Made by a program: the position numbers and the translations under genes. Under the pieces are notes generated by a model, which made no database searches, was not told where the DNA came from, and was given only the letters and a program-made list of their open reading frames with translations. A stretch of DNA of 40,877 nucleotides from JANMAT01 sp031359995. Its GTDB lineage: Bacteria; Actinomycetota; Acidimicrobiia; Acidimicrobiales; Ilumatobacteraceae. Of the stretch, positions 1 through 7,691 are shown one piece after another (within the stretch, counting starts at the first letter, position 1; each line of letters begins with the position of its first letter). The stretch is taken from assembly GCA_031359995.1 (NCBI GenBank), contig JANMAT010000230.1:1-40877 (forward strand), read 5' to 3'.

Positions 1-1308
1 CCCGGTGATGCGCACGTAACCGCGGTCGTCGAGCCGGGCCAGGTCGCCCGTGTCGAACCAGCCGTCGGCGTCGGTGGCGTTGAGCTGGGGGCGGCGCAGG
101 TACCCGCCGAAGTTCGACGACGACCGCACCAGCAGCCGACCCGGCTCGCCCACCGGCAGCGCGTCGCCCTCGGGCGACACGACCTTGAGCTCGGTGCCCC
201 GCAGCGGGCGCCCATCGGTGTTCACCGCCCGCTCGTCGTCGTCGCCGGGCTCGATGAGGGTGACGGCGCCGTTCTCGCTCATGCCCCAGGCCGACACGAT
301 CTTCGAACCGAGCGTGGCGCGCGCCTGCTCCACGAGGTGACCGGGGATCGGCGCGCCGGCGCACACGAAGGTGCGCAGCGTGGGGATGCGTCCGGCACCG
401 TCGGCGACGTGACGGGTCAGGTCGGCGAGGAACGGCGTGGAGGCCATGGTGAACGTGACCCGCTCGGCCCGGATCAACGCGGTCGCCCGCTCCGGCTGCC
501 ACACGTCCTGCAGCACGGCCGTGCTGCCCAGCACCACCGGCATCATGAGGCCGTAGAGAAAGCCGGTCTGATGCGCCATCGGCGATGCCATGAGCACCAC
601 GTCGTCGCCATTGAGCACCAGCCGTTCCGCGACGAGCATGATGTTCGACAGCAGCGTGTTCGACGAGTGCATCACGCCCTTGGGCTCACCGGTGGTGCCC
701 GACGTGTAGATGAGCTGGATGACGTCGTCGGGGTCGGGTCGGTGGGCCGGTAGCGGCAGGGTGTCGCCCCGGCGCGTCGTACCAGCGCTGGCCAGCAGCT
801 CGTCGAAGCCGGGCCTGCCGCCCACCGCGATGACGTGCTCGAGGTGGGGTAGGTCGGCCCGCATGCCGGCGTACATGCCGGCGAAGTCGTGGCCGCGGAA
901 CACCGACGCCACGATCGCGACCTTGGCCTCGCCGTGGCGCAGCATGAACGTCAGCTCGCGCTCGCGGAAGATGGGCATCAGGGGGTTGGTGACGGCGCCG
1001 ATGCGGGCACACGCCAGGTGGGTGACGGTGAACTGCCACCAGTTGGGCAGCTGCACCGCCACCACATCGCCGCCGCGCACGCCGAGCCGGTGCAGCCCGA
1101 TGGCGAGCTGGTCGACCATCGTCCCGATCTGGCGGTAGGTGAACCGCCGCTCGATGCCGCGTTCGACCTCGAACGCCACGAGCGCGGTGTGGTCGGGGCG
1201 CGCCGCCAGCACGGCGTCGAAGGCGTCGTTGATGGTGCGGTCGGGCCACAGACCCGACGCGATGCTCGCGGTGCGACGACCTGGCAGCAGGATGGCGTCG
1301 AACTCCAT
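1..1308 (-). CDS. aliA: AliA-like acyl-CoA ligase (AMP-forming), C-terminus beyond window
   Basis: ATP-dependent acid-CoA ligase of the ANL (AMP-binding) superfamily; it would activate a carboxylic acid through an acyl-adenylate. The 436 visible residues start MEFDAILLPGRR and contain the P-loop TSGTTGEPKG at about 202-211, the later motif SAWGMSENGA, and the hinge-side motif GWFDTGDLARLDDRGYVRITG near the cut end. The C-terminal lid domain lies left of position 1. A family member of about 540 residues is expected. It lies 21 bp downstream of an AliB-like dehydrogenase and a BadH-like dehydrogenase on the same strand, so cyclohexanecarboxylate or a related alicyclic acid is the likely substrate (inference from context). 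A medium-chain acyl-CoA synthetase is the alternative. ATG at 1308 is preceded by GGGGAG. Confidence 0.85.
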   Translation of the reverse strand, partial: MEFDAILLPGRRTASIASGLWPDRTINDAFDAVLAARPDHTALVAFEVERGIERRFTYRQIGTMVDQLAIGLHRLGVRGGDVVAVQLPNWWQFTVTHLACARIGAVTNPLMPIFRERELTFMLRHGEAKVAIVASVFRGHDFAGMYAGMRADLPHLEHVIAVGGRPGFDELLASAGTTRRGDTLPLPAHRPDPDDVIQLIYTSGTTGEPKGVMHSSNTLLSNIMLVAERLVLNGDDVVLMASPMAHQTGFLYGLMMPVVLGSTAVLQDVWQPERATALIRAERVTFTMASTPFLADLTRHVADGAGRIPTLRTFVCAGAPIPGHLVEQARATLGSKIVSAWGMSENGAVTLIEPGDDDERAVNTDGRPLRGTELKVVSPEGDALPVGEPGRLLVRSSSNFGGYLRRPQLNATDADGWFDTGDLARLDDRGYVRITG

Positions 1309-1329
1309 GGTGGGCTCCCCCCGAAGCTG

Positions 1330-2481
1330 TCAGCGTGGCACGGCCCGGCGCCCCACGCGTGCCCGGGCGATGATCGTCTTCATGATCTGGGCGGTGCCGT
1401 CGCCGATCTGGAACCCGAGCACGTCCCGCAGCCGCTGCTCCATGACCCCGCGGTCGTAGCCGGCGTGTCCGAAGGTGAGCAGGCACTCGTGCACGGTGTC
1501 GTAGGCCAGCTTCGGCGCCCACCACTTGCACATCGCCGCCTCAGCGGTGTGGGGCAGGTCGTGGTCGCGCGCCCACAGCGCCTGGTAGCACAGCAGGCGC
1601 GCTCCCTCGACCTGGGTGTCGAGCTCGGCCAGCCGGTGCGACACACCCTGGAACGCCGCCAGCGGCTGACCGAACGCCTCGCGCTCGGTCGAGTAGCGCC
1701 ACGCGTCGTCCAGGGCGGCTCGGGCCACGGCCAGCACCTGCAGCCCGATGAGGGCACGGGAGAAGTCGAAGCCCTGCATCACCTGCACGAAGCCCTGGTC
1801 CTGGTCGCCCAGCCGATGGTCGACCGGGACGCGCACTCCGTCGAAGAAGATCGAGCCCCGCCCGATGGCCCGTTGCCCGTGGCAGTCGAAGCGGCTGCGG
1901 GTGATCCCGGGTCGGTCCATCGGCACGAGCAGCGCGGTGATGCCGCGGGCACCGTCGGCGCCGGTGCGGCCGAACACCACCGCGGCATCGGCCTGGTCGG
2001 CGGCCGAGATCGACGTCTTCTCACCGTCGAGCACGTACTCGTTGCCGTCCTGGCGCACGCGCAGCCGCAGGTTGGCGGCGTCGGAGCCCGCATGCGGTTC
2101 GGTGAGGGCCAGGGCGAGCAGTGCCTCACCGGCGCAGACCCGCCGCAACCACGGCTCGACCACGGCGGGCTCGCCGTGCTGCACCAGGATCTTGGCGTTC
2201 AACGAGGCGAGCAGGTTGATGTACGACATGCTGAGGTCGGCCCGGGCGATCTGTTCGTGGATCACGCCGGCCGCCACCGCGCCGGCGCCCTGGCCACCGA
2301 GCGCCTCGGGCACCTCGGGTGCGATGAGCCCCAGCGCACCCATCTCGGCCATGAGCGCGCGGTCGAGCACCCGGGTGCGGTCGCGCTCGGTGTAGCCGGG
2401 TGCGATGCGCTCGTCGGCGAAACGGCCGGCCACCTCGCCGAGGGCGACCAGCTCGTCGTTCAGATAGGGAGAAGCGAGCAC
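1330..2481 (-). CDS. aliB: AliB-like cyclohexanecarboxyl-CoA dehydrogenase (acyl-CoA dehydrogenase family)
   Basis: FAD-dependent acyl-CoA dehydrogenase of normal length (383 aa), predicted to introduce the alpha,beta double bond into a cyclic acyl-CoA. Family blocks are clear: LTEPHAGSDAA around 125-135 (FAD/substrate loop), the GEKTSIS segment, FDFSRALIGLQ, and REAFGQPLAAFQGV in the C-terminal helical domain. In the C-terminal motif GDGTAQIMKT the residue aligned with the usual catalytic Glu of EGT is Asp361. The start is GTG 2481, with GGAGG 12-16 nt upstream inside the end of the preceding gene; the gap to that gene is 7 bp, so the genes are cotranscribed. The AliB assignment rests on resemblance to that subfamily and on the BadH/AliA neighbours. 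A generic acyl-CoA dehydrogenase is the fallback. Confidence 0.85.
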   Translation of the reverse strand: MLASPYLNDELVALGEVAGRFADERIAPGYTERDRTRVLDRALMAEMGALGLIAPEVPEALGGQGAGAVAAGVIHEQIARADLSMSYINLLASLNAKILVQHGEPAVVEPWLRRVCAGEALLALALTEPHAGSDAANLRLRVRQDGNEYVLDGEKTSISAADQADAAVVFGRTGADGARGITALLVPMDRPGITRSRFDCHGQRAIGRGSIFFDGVRVPVDHRLGDQDQGFVQVMQGFDFSRALIGLQVLAVARAALDDAWRYSTEREAFGQPLAAFQGVSHRLAELDTQVEGARLLCYQALWARDHDLPHTAEAAMCKWWAPKLAYDTVHECLLTFGHAGYDRGVMEQRLRDVLGFQIGDGTAQIMKTIIARARVGRRAVPR

Positions 2482-2488
2482 GTGGACG

Positions 2489-3256
2489 TCAGCCTCCCAT
2501 GGTGAGGCCGCCGGACACGCTCAGGACCTGACCGGTCACGAACGAGGCGTCGTCGCTGGCGAAGAACAGGATGGCGCCGGGCAGGTCCTCGGGATCACCG
2601 AGCCGGCCGAGCGGGATCGAACGGCGGAACGCCTCGCGCAGCTTCTCCGGGCTCGCGGCACCGTCGACCACCGACGCGAGCAGCGCCGTGTCGGTGGGGC
2701 CGGGACACACCACGTTGATGGTGATGTCGTGGCGGGCGTGCTCGCGCGCCAAGGTCTTGGAGAACGCCACCAGCCCGCCCTTGCAGGCCGAGTACACGCC
2801 CTCACCCGACGAGCCGACGCGGGCGGCGTCGGACGCCACGTTCACGATTCGTCCGCGGCCGCGTTCGACCATGCCGGGCAGCACGGCGTGGTGCATGTGC
2901 AGCGGGCCGAGCAGGTTGACGGCGATGATGCGGTCCCAGTCGTCGGGACCGGTGGCGAGGAACGGCTTGAACAGGTCCCATCCGGCGTTGTTGACCAGCA
3001 CGTCGACCACGCCGAGCTCGGCGGTGACCCGGGCCACCGCGGCGTCGACCGACGCGCGGTCGGTGATGTCGCACGCCACCGGCACGGCGGTACCACCTGC
3101 GGCGCCAATGGCGTCGGCCACCGCGGTTGCTGCCGATGCCACCAGGTCGAGCACGCCGACCCTGGCCCCCTCGGCGGCGAAGCGACGACAGGTCGCCCCA
3201 CCGATGCCGCCGCCCCCACCGGTCACGATCACCGTACGTCCGTCGAACCTGCCCAT
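2489..3256 (-). CDS. badH: BadH-like 2-hydroxycyclohexanecarboxyl-CoA dehydrogenase (SDR)
   Basis: Short-chain dehydrogenase of 255 aa. It has the NAD-binding glycine motif TGGGGGIGG (12-20), NNAG (89-92), catalytic Ser142, Tyr155 and Lys159, and the C-terminal FVTGQVLSVSGG. Blocks such as GGIGGATCRRFA, MHHAVLPGMVERG, SDAARVGSSGE and the C-terminus LSVSGGLTMGG agree with what I recall of Rhodopseudomonas BadH, which oxidises 2-hydroxycyclohexanecarboxyl-CoA to the 2-keto thioester in anaerobic benzoate/cyclohexanecarboxylate breakdown. ATG 3256 is chosen because GGAGG lies about 10 nt upstream and the longer open frame upstream has no family similarity. It is the first gene of the badH-aliB-aliA run. 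A minus-strand TACGTT at 3310-3315 is a possible -10 box. Confidence 0.87.
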   Translation of the reverse strand: MGRFDGRTVIVTGGGGGIGGATCRRFAAEGARVGVLDLVASAATAVADAIGAAGGTAVPVACDITDRASVDAAVARVTAELGVVDVLVNNAGWDLFKPFLATGPDDWDRIIAVNLLGPLHMHHAVLPGMVERGRGRIVNVASDAARVGSSGEGVYSACKGGLVAFSKTLAREHARHDITINVVCPGPTDTALLASVVDGAASPEKLREAFRRSIPLGRLGDPEDLPGAILFFASDDASFVTGQVLSVSGGLTMGG

Positions 3257-3408
3257 CGTCGTCCCCCTCCGTCCGCTCGACCAGGCGGCCGACCGTGCGA
3301 TCGACCGACAACGTAGGTCGCGGCGCACGGCGCGTTTGAGAACCCCGTCCCGTGGGGTAGGCCTGCCGGTGTGCACGGTGTCAGCGAAGCGGTCCGGAGC
3401 ACGCGCCG

Positions 3409-4404
3409 ATGAGCGAGCCCGATGCCGTCGACCGAGCCCCGCACGCCCAGCCGTTCCGTCACGAAGCGGCCTTCTACTCCTCGGCGGAAGAGTTCGTGGC
3501 CATCGTGGCGCCGTTCGTCGCCCGGGGCGTCGCCGACGGCACCCCTGTCCTGGTCGAGGTCCAACCGTCGCTCGAGGCGGTGTTGACCGAGGCGCTCGGC
3601 GGCACCGAGGGCTGGCACCGGCTCGGTGTGTGGGGCGCCGACCTGACCCATCGACCATTCGCCGCCCTGCAACGCCACCACCTGCGCCTGTCCGCGCTGC
3701 AGGCCGAACAGCCGGGCGCCGTGCGCATGGTGCGCGAGCCACCCCATCCGGGGACCGGCTCGCAGTGGGACGGCTGGGTCCGCTACGAGGCGGCGGTCAA
3801 CGACCTGTTCACCCCCTTCGACGCCTGGACCCTGTGTCCCTACGACACCCGTCGCACCTCGGCGGCCGTGCGGCGCGACGTGGAGTGCACCCACCCCTAC
3901 GTCGTCGACGGGGACGGCGCCCGAACCCCCAGCCCGCAGTTCACCGAGCCGTGGGCGTTCATCCAACAGCTGGCCCGGCGCGAGGTCGACCCACTGGAAG
4001 CCACGCCGCCCACCGCCAGCCTCGGCGATCCGTCGGCCAGGGCCGCCCGTCGGTGCATCGCCGCGCTGGGCGCAACGAGCACGCTCGACCCGCGCGATGT
4101 CGAGGGTCTGGTGCTGGCCGTGAGCGAGATCGTCACCAACGCCACCGACTACGGCCGCCATCCCATCGGTCTGCGAGCGTGGATTGCGCCCGACCGCATC
4201 GTGGTCGCCGTGTCCGACGCCGGCCCCGGGCCGCTCGAGCCGTGGGCCGGGTTCCTGCCCCGCCCGCGCGCCAACGGCGGTGGCTTCGGCCTCTGGCTCG
4301 CCCGTCAGCTCTGCGCCCGGACGAGCATGGTGAGCGATCCCGGGGCGTTCACCGTGCGGCTCGTGGCCGGCACCCCGCACCCACCGACCCCGCTCGACCT
4401 GTGA
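3409..4404 (+). CDS. MEDS-domain sensor with RsbW-type ATPase domain
   Basis: 331-residue cytoplasmic regulator with two modules. Residues about 15-175 resemble the MEDS/DcmR-type sensory domain (start HEAAFYSSAEEFVAIVAPFV, then a DGTPVLVEV strand). Residues about 205-325 form a GHKL ATPase of the anti-sigma-factor type, with the N-box SEIVTNATDYG, the G1-like SDAGPGPLEP and the G2-like GGGFGLWLARQLC. No dimerisation/His phosphoacceptor domain is visible, which favours an anti-sigma/serine-kinase role over a classical histidine kinase. No cognate sigma factor or antagonist is adjacent. It is divergent from badH (152 bp apart) and convergent with the flavoprotein remnant (12 bp gap). The target is unknown. 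Confidence 0.8.
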   Translation: MSEPDAVDRAPHAQPFRHEAAFYSSAEEFVAIVAPFVARGVADGTPVLVEVQPSLEAVLTEALGGTEGWHRLGVWGADLTHRPFAALQRHHLRLSALQAEQPGAVRMVREPPHPGTGSQWDGWVRYEAAVNDLFTPFDAWTLCPYDTRRTSAAVRRDVECTHPYVVDGDGARTPSPQFTEPWAFIQQLARREVDPLEATPPTASLGDPSARAARRCIAALGATSTLDPRDVEGLVLAVSEIVTNATDYGRHPIGLRAWIAPDRIVVAVSDAGPGPLEPWAGFLPRPRANGGGFGLWLARQLCARTSMVSDPGAFTVRLVAGTPHPPTPLDL

Positions 4405-4416
4405 GGGCCGACGTCC

Positions 4417-4794
4417 TCAGCGCGCCGCGGCGTGGCGGCCGGCGAGGTAGCCGAACACCATGGCGGGGCCGAGCGTGCCGCCCGGACCGCCGGAGGTCAT
4501 CTCGAAGGGTGATCCCATCACGTGTCCCGCGGCGTACGGTCCGGGGATCGGGTCACCGTCGAGGTCGAGCACCCGGGCGTCGGGGTCGACGCGGGGGCCG
4601 CCCTTCGTGCCAAGGCAGCCGCTGTGGATCTGGAAGGCGTAGAACGGCCCGCGGGTGAGCGGCCCCAGCATCGCGTCGCGCCGGCCCTTGCGGTGCGGGT
4701 CGCCCCACCAGCAGTCGAACGCGCTGTCGCCGCGGCCGTAGGCGTTGTAGTTGGCCGCCTCGTTGGTGAACCGACGGCCGCGGCGGTTCACCAT
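4417..4794 (-). pseudogene. C-terminal remnant of a ketosteroid-dehydrogenase-type FAD protein
   Basis: The frame encodes only the last ~125 residues of a FAD-binding protein of the KstD/fumarate-reductase family: SIMVNRRGRRFTNEAANYN, a GTKGGPRVD segment, and the flavin-binding C-terminus GGPGGTLGPAMVFGYLAGR. Intact relatives are about 550 residues, so the FAD Rossmann fold and most of the catalytic domain are missing. Family-like sequence continues upstream of the first ATG (RTLPH) to about 4840, where it meets the stop codon of the SDR at 4845; the frame then hits a TGA within the SDR gene. No Shine-Dalgarno precedes ATG 4794. I read this as a 5'-truncated remnant rather than a functional small protein. 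Confidence 0.75.
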
Positions 4795-4844
4795 GATCGA
4801 GTGCGGCAGGGTGCGTTGGCTCGGCGCGGACCTGACGGCGCCGT

Positions 4845-5585
4845 TCAGCTGGCGGTGACGCCGCCGTCGATCACGAACTCCGAGCCCGTGCAGTAGGCAC
4901 TCTCGTCACTGGCGAGGAACAGGGCCAGCGAGGCCACCTCACCGGCCTCGGCCGCACGCCTGAGTGGCACTGAGCGGGCGATGCGGTCGTGGCGCTCCTC
5001 GTTGCCCTTCGTCACCTCGGTCATCATGTCGGTCTCGATCATGCCGGGGTGGATGGAGTTCACTCGCACACCGTGGCGGGCGAGCTCGATGGCGACCGAC
5101 TTGGTCATGCCCCGCACCGCGAACTTGGTGGCGCCGTAGGCCACGGCACCGGCCGATGCCACCAGACCGGCGATCGACGAGATGTTCACGATGGACCCGG
5201 CACCCTGGGTGATCATCGCCGGAGCCACGGCCTTCATGCCGAGGAACACGCCCACCTGGTTGACGGTGACGATCCGCTGGAACTGCGCCAGTGTCGTGTC
5301 GAGCAGCTTGCCGTGCTCGAAGACGCCGGCGTTGTTCACGAGCACGTCGATGCGACCATGGCGTTCGAGGGTGACGCGCACCACGTCGGCCCACTCCTCC
5401 TCCGACCCGACGTCGTGACGCAGGAACGACGCGCCGATCGCCGTTGCGTGGGCCTCGCCGAGCTCGGCGAGCACGTCGGTGACCACCACCTCGGCGCCCT
5501 CGGCACGGAACAGCGCCGCCTCCGCACCGCCCTGGCCACGCGAACCGCCGGTGACGATGCAGACCTTCCCCTTCAGCCGATCCAT
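4845..5585 (-). CDS. SDR family oxidoreductase, FabG/hydroxysteroid-dehydrogenase-like
   Basis: Classical SDR of 246 aa that reduces or oxidises a hydroxyl/keto group with NAD(P). It shows TGGSRGQGG (12-20), NNAG (84-87), Ser136/Ser137, Tyr150-x3-Lys154, the HPGMIETDM loop, and a C-terminal FVIDGGVTAS. The sequence style (GRIDVLVNNAG, SSIAGLVASAGAVAYGATKFAV) is that of actinobacterial 3-alpha/20-beta-hydroxysteroid dehydrogenase-like enzymes. The adjacent KstD-type remnant makes steroid-like chemistry plausible, but the substrate is not shown by sequence. ATG 5585 is preceded by GAGGGGG about 8-14 nt upstream. It is divergent from the ABC operon with 259 bp between. Confidence 0.85.
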   Translation of the reverse strand: MDRLKGKVCIVTGGSRGQGGAEAALFRAEGAEVVVTDVLAELGEAHATAIGASFLRHDVGSEEEWADVVRVTLERHGRIDVLVNNAGVFEHGKLLDTTLAQFQRIVTVNQVGVFLGMKAVAPAMITQGAGSIVNISSIAGLVASAGAVAYGATKFAVRGMTKSVAIELARHGVRVNSIHPGMIETDMMTEVTKGNEERHDRIARSVPLRRAAEAGEVASLALFLASDESAYCTGSEFVIDGGVTAS

Positions 5586-5721
5586 GGCACACCCCCTCGG
5601 ACGAGCGTAGGTCGGCCGCCAAGCGCTGTCTGCGATCTGCTCGCCGACAGCGCCACGCCTTCGGTCAACGACGCGAATACGGGTACAGTCGTACCGTCAA
5701 TAGGGGCCAGGTTGTCCGCTT

Positions 5722-5738
5722 CGTGGAACCGTTCCACG
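5722..5738. promoter_or_regulatory. 17-bp palindrome, candidate operator of the ABC operon
   Basis: CGTGGAAC-C-GTTCCACG is a perfect inverted repeat with 8-bp arms around one central base, in the 259-bp gap between the divergent SDR and the ABC operon. Odd-centred TGGAA/TTCCA dyads resemble operators of IclR-type regulators, and an IclR gene lies at 20.6 kb, but no link is shown. A weaker dyad GGTAC-AGTC-GTACC lies at 5682-5695. A possible -10 box TAGGGT is at 5799-5804, about 60 bp downstream. Confidence 0.5.
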
Positions 5739-5844
5739 GTGAACGGCGATCGTGTTACGGTGTCTCGCCAATCGCCGTACGAGATCGTCGACATCCGTTA
5801 GGGTCGCCTCGGGCGGACGCTGAGCCCAGCTCAAGGGGGATGGA

Positions 5845-7572
5845 ATGGACATCAGGCTCTTCGATCGACTCCGCCGGGACGCCACGCCCGCCGAACTCGA
5901 TCACATCGAGGCGTTCGCGCACGGTCGCATCGATCGGCGCGCGTTCGTCCGGCATGGTGCGGTCATCGGCCTCAGCTTGCCGTTCATGAGCGCGATCATC
6001 GCCGCCTGCGGCAGCTCGTCGAAGGGCTCGAGCCCGACGAGCGCGGCCGGCGGCGCCACCACGGTCGCCGGTTCGCCCACCACGGCCGGCGGCACCGCCA
6101 CCACGGCAGCGGCCGGCAAGATCAAGCAGGGCGGCACGCTGCGCATCGCCGCCCAGAAGCCGGCCGGCCCGCTCGACCCGGTCGCCATGGCCGACCTGGG
6201 TACGTACACGCCCGTGGTCACTGCGTTCGAGTACCTCGTCAACACGCTGGGCTCCACGCTGTCGCCCATGCTGGCCGAGTCGTGGAAGCCCAACGCCGAC
6301 GGCAGCGTGTGGACCTTCACGCTGCGCAAGGGCGTCAAGTGGCACGACGGCACCGCGTTCACGGCCGCCGACGTGGTCGGCACCATGGACCGCCTCGCCG
6401 GATCGAACCTGAAGGCCTACATCAAGGCCGGTTCCACCAAGGCCGTCGACGACCTCACCGTCGAGATCACGCTCAACGCCCCCGACGGCCAGTTCGTCTA
6501 CCAGGTCGGCCCGTACAACCCGCAGTCGGTCATCACGCCGAAGGACTACGCGCTCGGCACCACGCTCGACAAGCGCCCGACCGGCACCGGCCCCTTCAAG
6601 CTCACCAAGTACGACCCGGCCACCGGCGCCACCTTCGACGCCAACCCCGACTGGTGGGGCGGCAAGCCCTACCTCGACAAGCTGCAGTTCCTGTTCAGCG
6701 ACGACATCGCCACCCAGATCTCGGGCCTCCAGGGCGGCGCCGCCGATGCCATCGTGCAGTTCTCGGTCGTCGGTGGCGACGCGCTGCTGGCCGACAAGAA
6801 CATCAACGTCGAGGTCATCCACGGCTCGGCCCACCGCCAGATCTGGATGAACACCCGTGAGGGCGACTTCAAGGACGTGAAGGTCCGCCAGGCCGTCGCC
6901 CTCGGCATCGACCGCAAGGCGCTGATCGACAACGTGCTCAAGGGCAAGGGCGACATCGGCAACGACCATCCCATCGCCCCCATCTACGGCTTCTTCGACA
7001 GCACGCAGCCGCAGCGCGCCCGTGACGTGGCCAAGGCCAAGCAGCTCCTGAAGGACGCCGGCAAGGAAGGGCTGGCCGCCACCATGGCCTTCCCGAAGCT
7101 GCAGGAGATCCCGCAGCTCGCTCAGCTGCTCCAGAGCCAGCTGAAGGAGATCGGCATGAACGTCACGCTCCAGCAGGAGAAGGAGGTGGACGGCGAGGAG
7201 TGGTGCAAGGTGTACGACTCCAAGGTGGAGCCGGCCGGCTGCGACGGCGGCATGGACTTCGGCATCGTCGACTACGGCCCCCGTGGCGTCCCCGACGTGT
7301 ACCTGGTGAAGGCCTACGCCACCGGCGAGTGGAACTCGGCGCACTACATCTCCGAGCCGTTCCGTGCCGCGGTGAAGAAGTACCAGGGATCTCTCGACCT
7401 CGAAGGTCAGAAGACGGCGATCAAGGACATCCAGAAGATCGCCAACGAGGACGTCCCGTACGCCATCCCGTACTTCTACAACTCGCTCATCGCCTACTCG
7501 AAGAAGGTAGGTGGCGTCGTCGCCACCGGCCTCGGCCACTTCTACTGCGGGAAGGCCGGCTTCACCGCCTGA
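5845..7572 (+). CDS. Dpp/Opp-type ABC transporter substrate-binding lipoprotein
   Basis: Extracytoplasmic binding protein of 575 aa (SBP_bac_5 family) that captures a peptide-like or other small ligand for the permease encoded next. The N-terminus has a twin-arginine-like segment DRRAFVRHG (30-38), a hydrophobic stretch, and the lipobox AIIAAC with Cys55 as the lipidated residue, so it is probably an exported lipoprotein. A Ser/Thr/Gly/Ala-rich linker (56-88) follows. Family blocks include PMLAESWKPNADGSVWTFTL and KGVKWHDGTAFTAADV. ATG 5845 has AAGGGGGA 4-11 nt upstream. It is the first gene of a four-gene operon; the 119-bp gap to the permease contains a strong hairpin that may keep this gene more abundant than the others. 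The ligand is unknown. Confidence 0.9.
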   Translation: MDIRLFDRLRRDATPAELDHIEAFAHGRIDRRAFVRHGAVIGLSLPFMSAIIAACGSSSKGSSPTSAAGGATTVAGSPTTAGGTATTAAAGKIKQGGTLRIAAQKPAGPLDPVAMADLGTYTPVVTAFEYLVNTLGSTLSPMLAESWKPNADGSVWTFTLRKGVKWHDGTAFTAADVVGTMDRLAGSNLKAYIKAGSTKAVDDLTVEITLNAPDGQFVYQVGPYNPQSVITPKDYALGTTLDKRPTGTGPFKLTKYDPATGATFDANPDWWGGKPYLDKLQFLFSDDIATQISGLQGGAADAIVQFSVVGGDALLADKNINVEVIHGSAHRQIWMNTREGDFKDVKVRQAVALGIDRKALIDNVLKGKGDIGNDHPIAPIYGFFDSTQPQRARDVAKAKQLLKDAGKEGLAATMAFPKLQEIPQLAQLLQSQLKEIGMNVTLQQEKEVDGEEWCKVYDSKVEPAGCDGGMDFGIVDYGPRGVPDVYLVKAYATGEWNSAHYISEPFRAAVKKYQGSLDLEGQKTAIKDIQKIANEDVPYAIPYFYNSLIAYSKKVGGVVATGLGHFYCGKAGFTA

Positions 7573-7591
7573 CGATCCCGCCCGTCGAGCA

Positions 7592-7644
7592 CCGTCTGGC
7601 CTGTGGATTCGCCGCCTCGTTCGGCGGCGCCACAGGCCAGACGG
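7592..7644 (+). terminator. Long hairpin between binding-protein and permease genes
   Basis: Perfect 15-bp arms CCGTCTGGCCTGTGG (7592-7606) and CCACAGGCCAGACGG (7630-7644) enclose a second stem GCCGCC/GGCGGC (7611-7616 and 7623-7628) with loop TCGTTC. No T-run follows, so it is better seen as a partial terminator or mRNA-stabilising 3' structure than a full stop; the downstream permease has no obvious promoter of its own. Confidence 0.75.
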
Positions 7645-7691
7645 CTTGATGGCTACATTCGCGTTCGGATCGATCCCACGAAGGGGGCTCC

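Noticed and set aside
889..2505. Long open frame on the plus strand across the acyl-CoA dehydrogenase gene.
   Set aside because: It is an antisense shadow typical of GC-rich DNA. Its translation is low-complexity (His/Arg/Gly/Val-rich) and the minus strand encodes a clear full-length enzyme there.
4417..4794. A small functional FAD protein.
   Set aside because: It lacks the FAD Rossmann motif and most of the family length, has no Shine-Dalgarno, and similarity continues upstream of its only start codon to the neighbouring gene's stop.
6040..6120. Thr/Ala/Gly-rich repeats in the lipoprotein linker as a tandem repeat or CRISPR-like array.
   Set aside because: It is an ordinary low-complexity linker after the lipidated Cys; no spaced identical repeats are present, and no CRISPR array was seen anywhere in the window.
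5755..7539. Long minus-strand open frame opposite the substrate-binding protein gene.
   Set aside because: Antisense shadow of a well-supported lipoprotein gene; the Val/Leu/Gly/Asp-rich translation has no family features.
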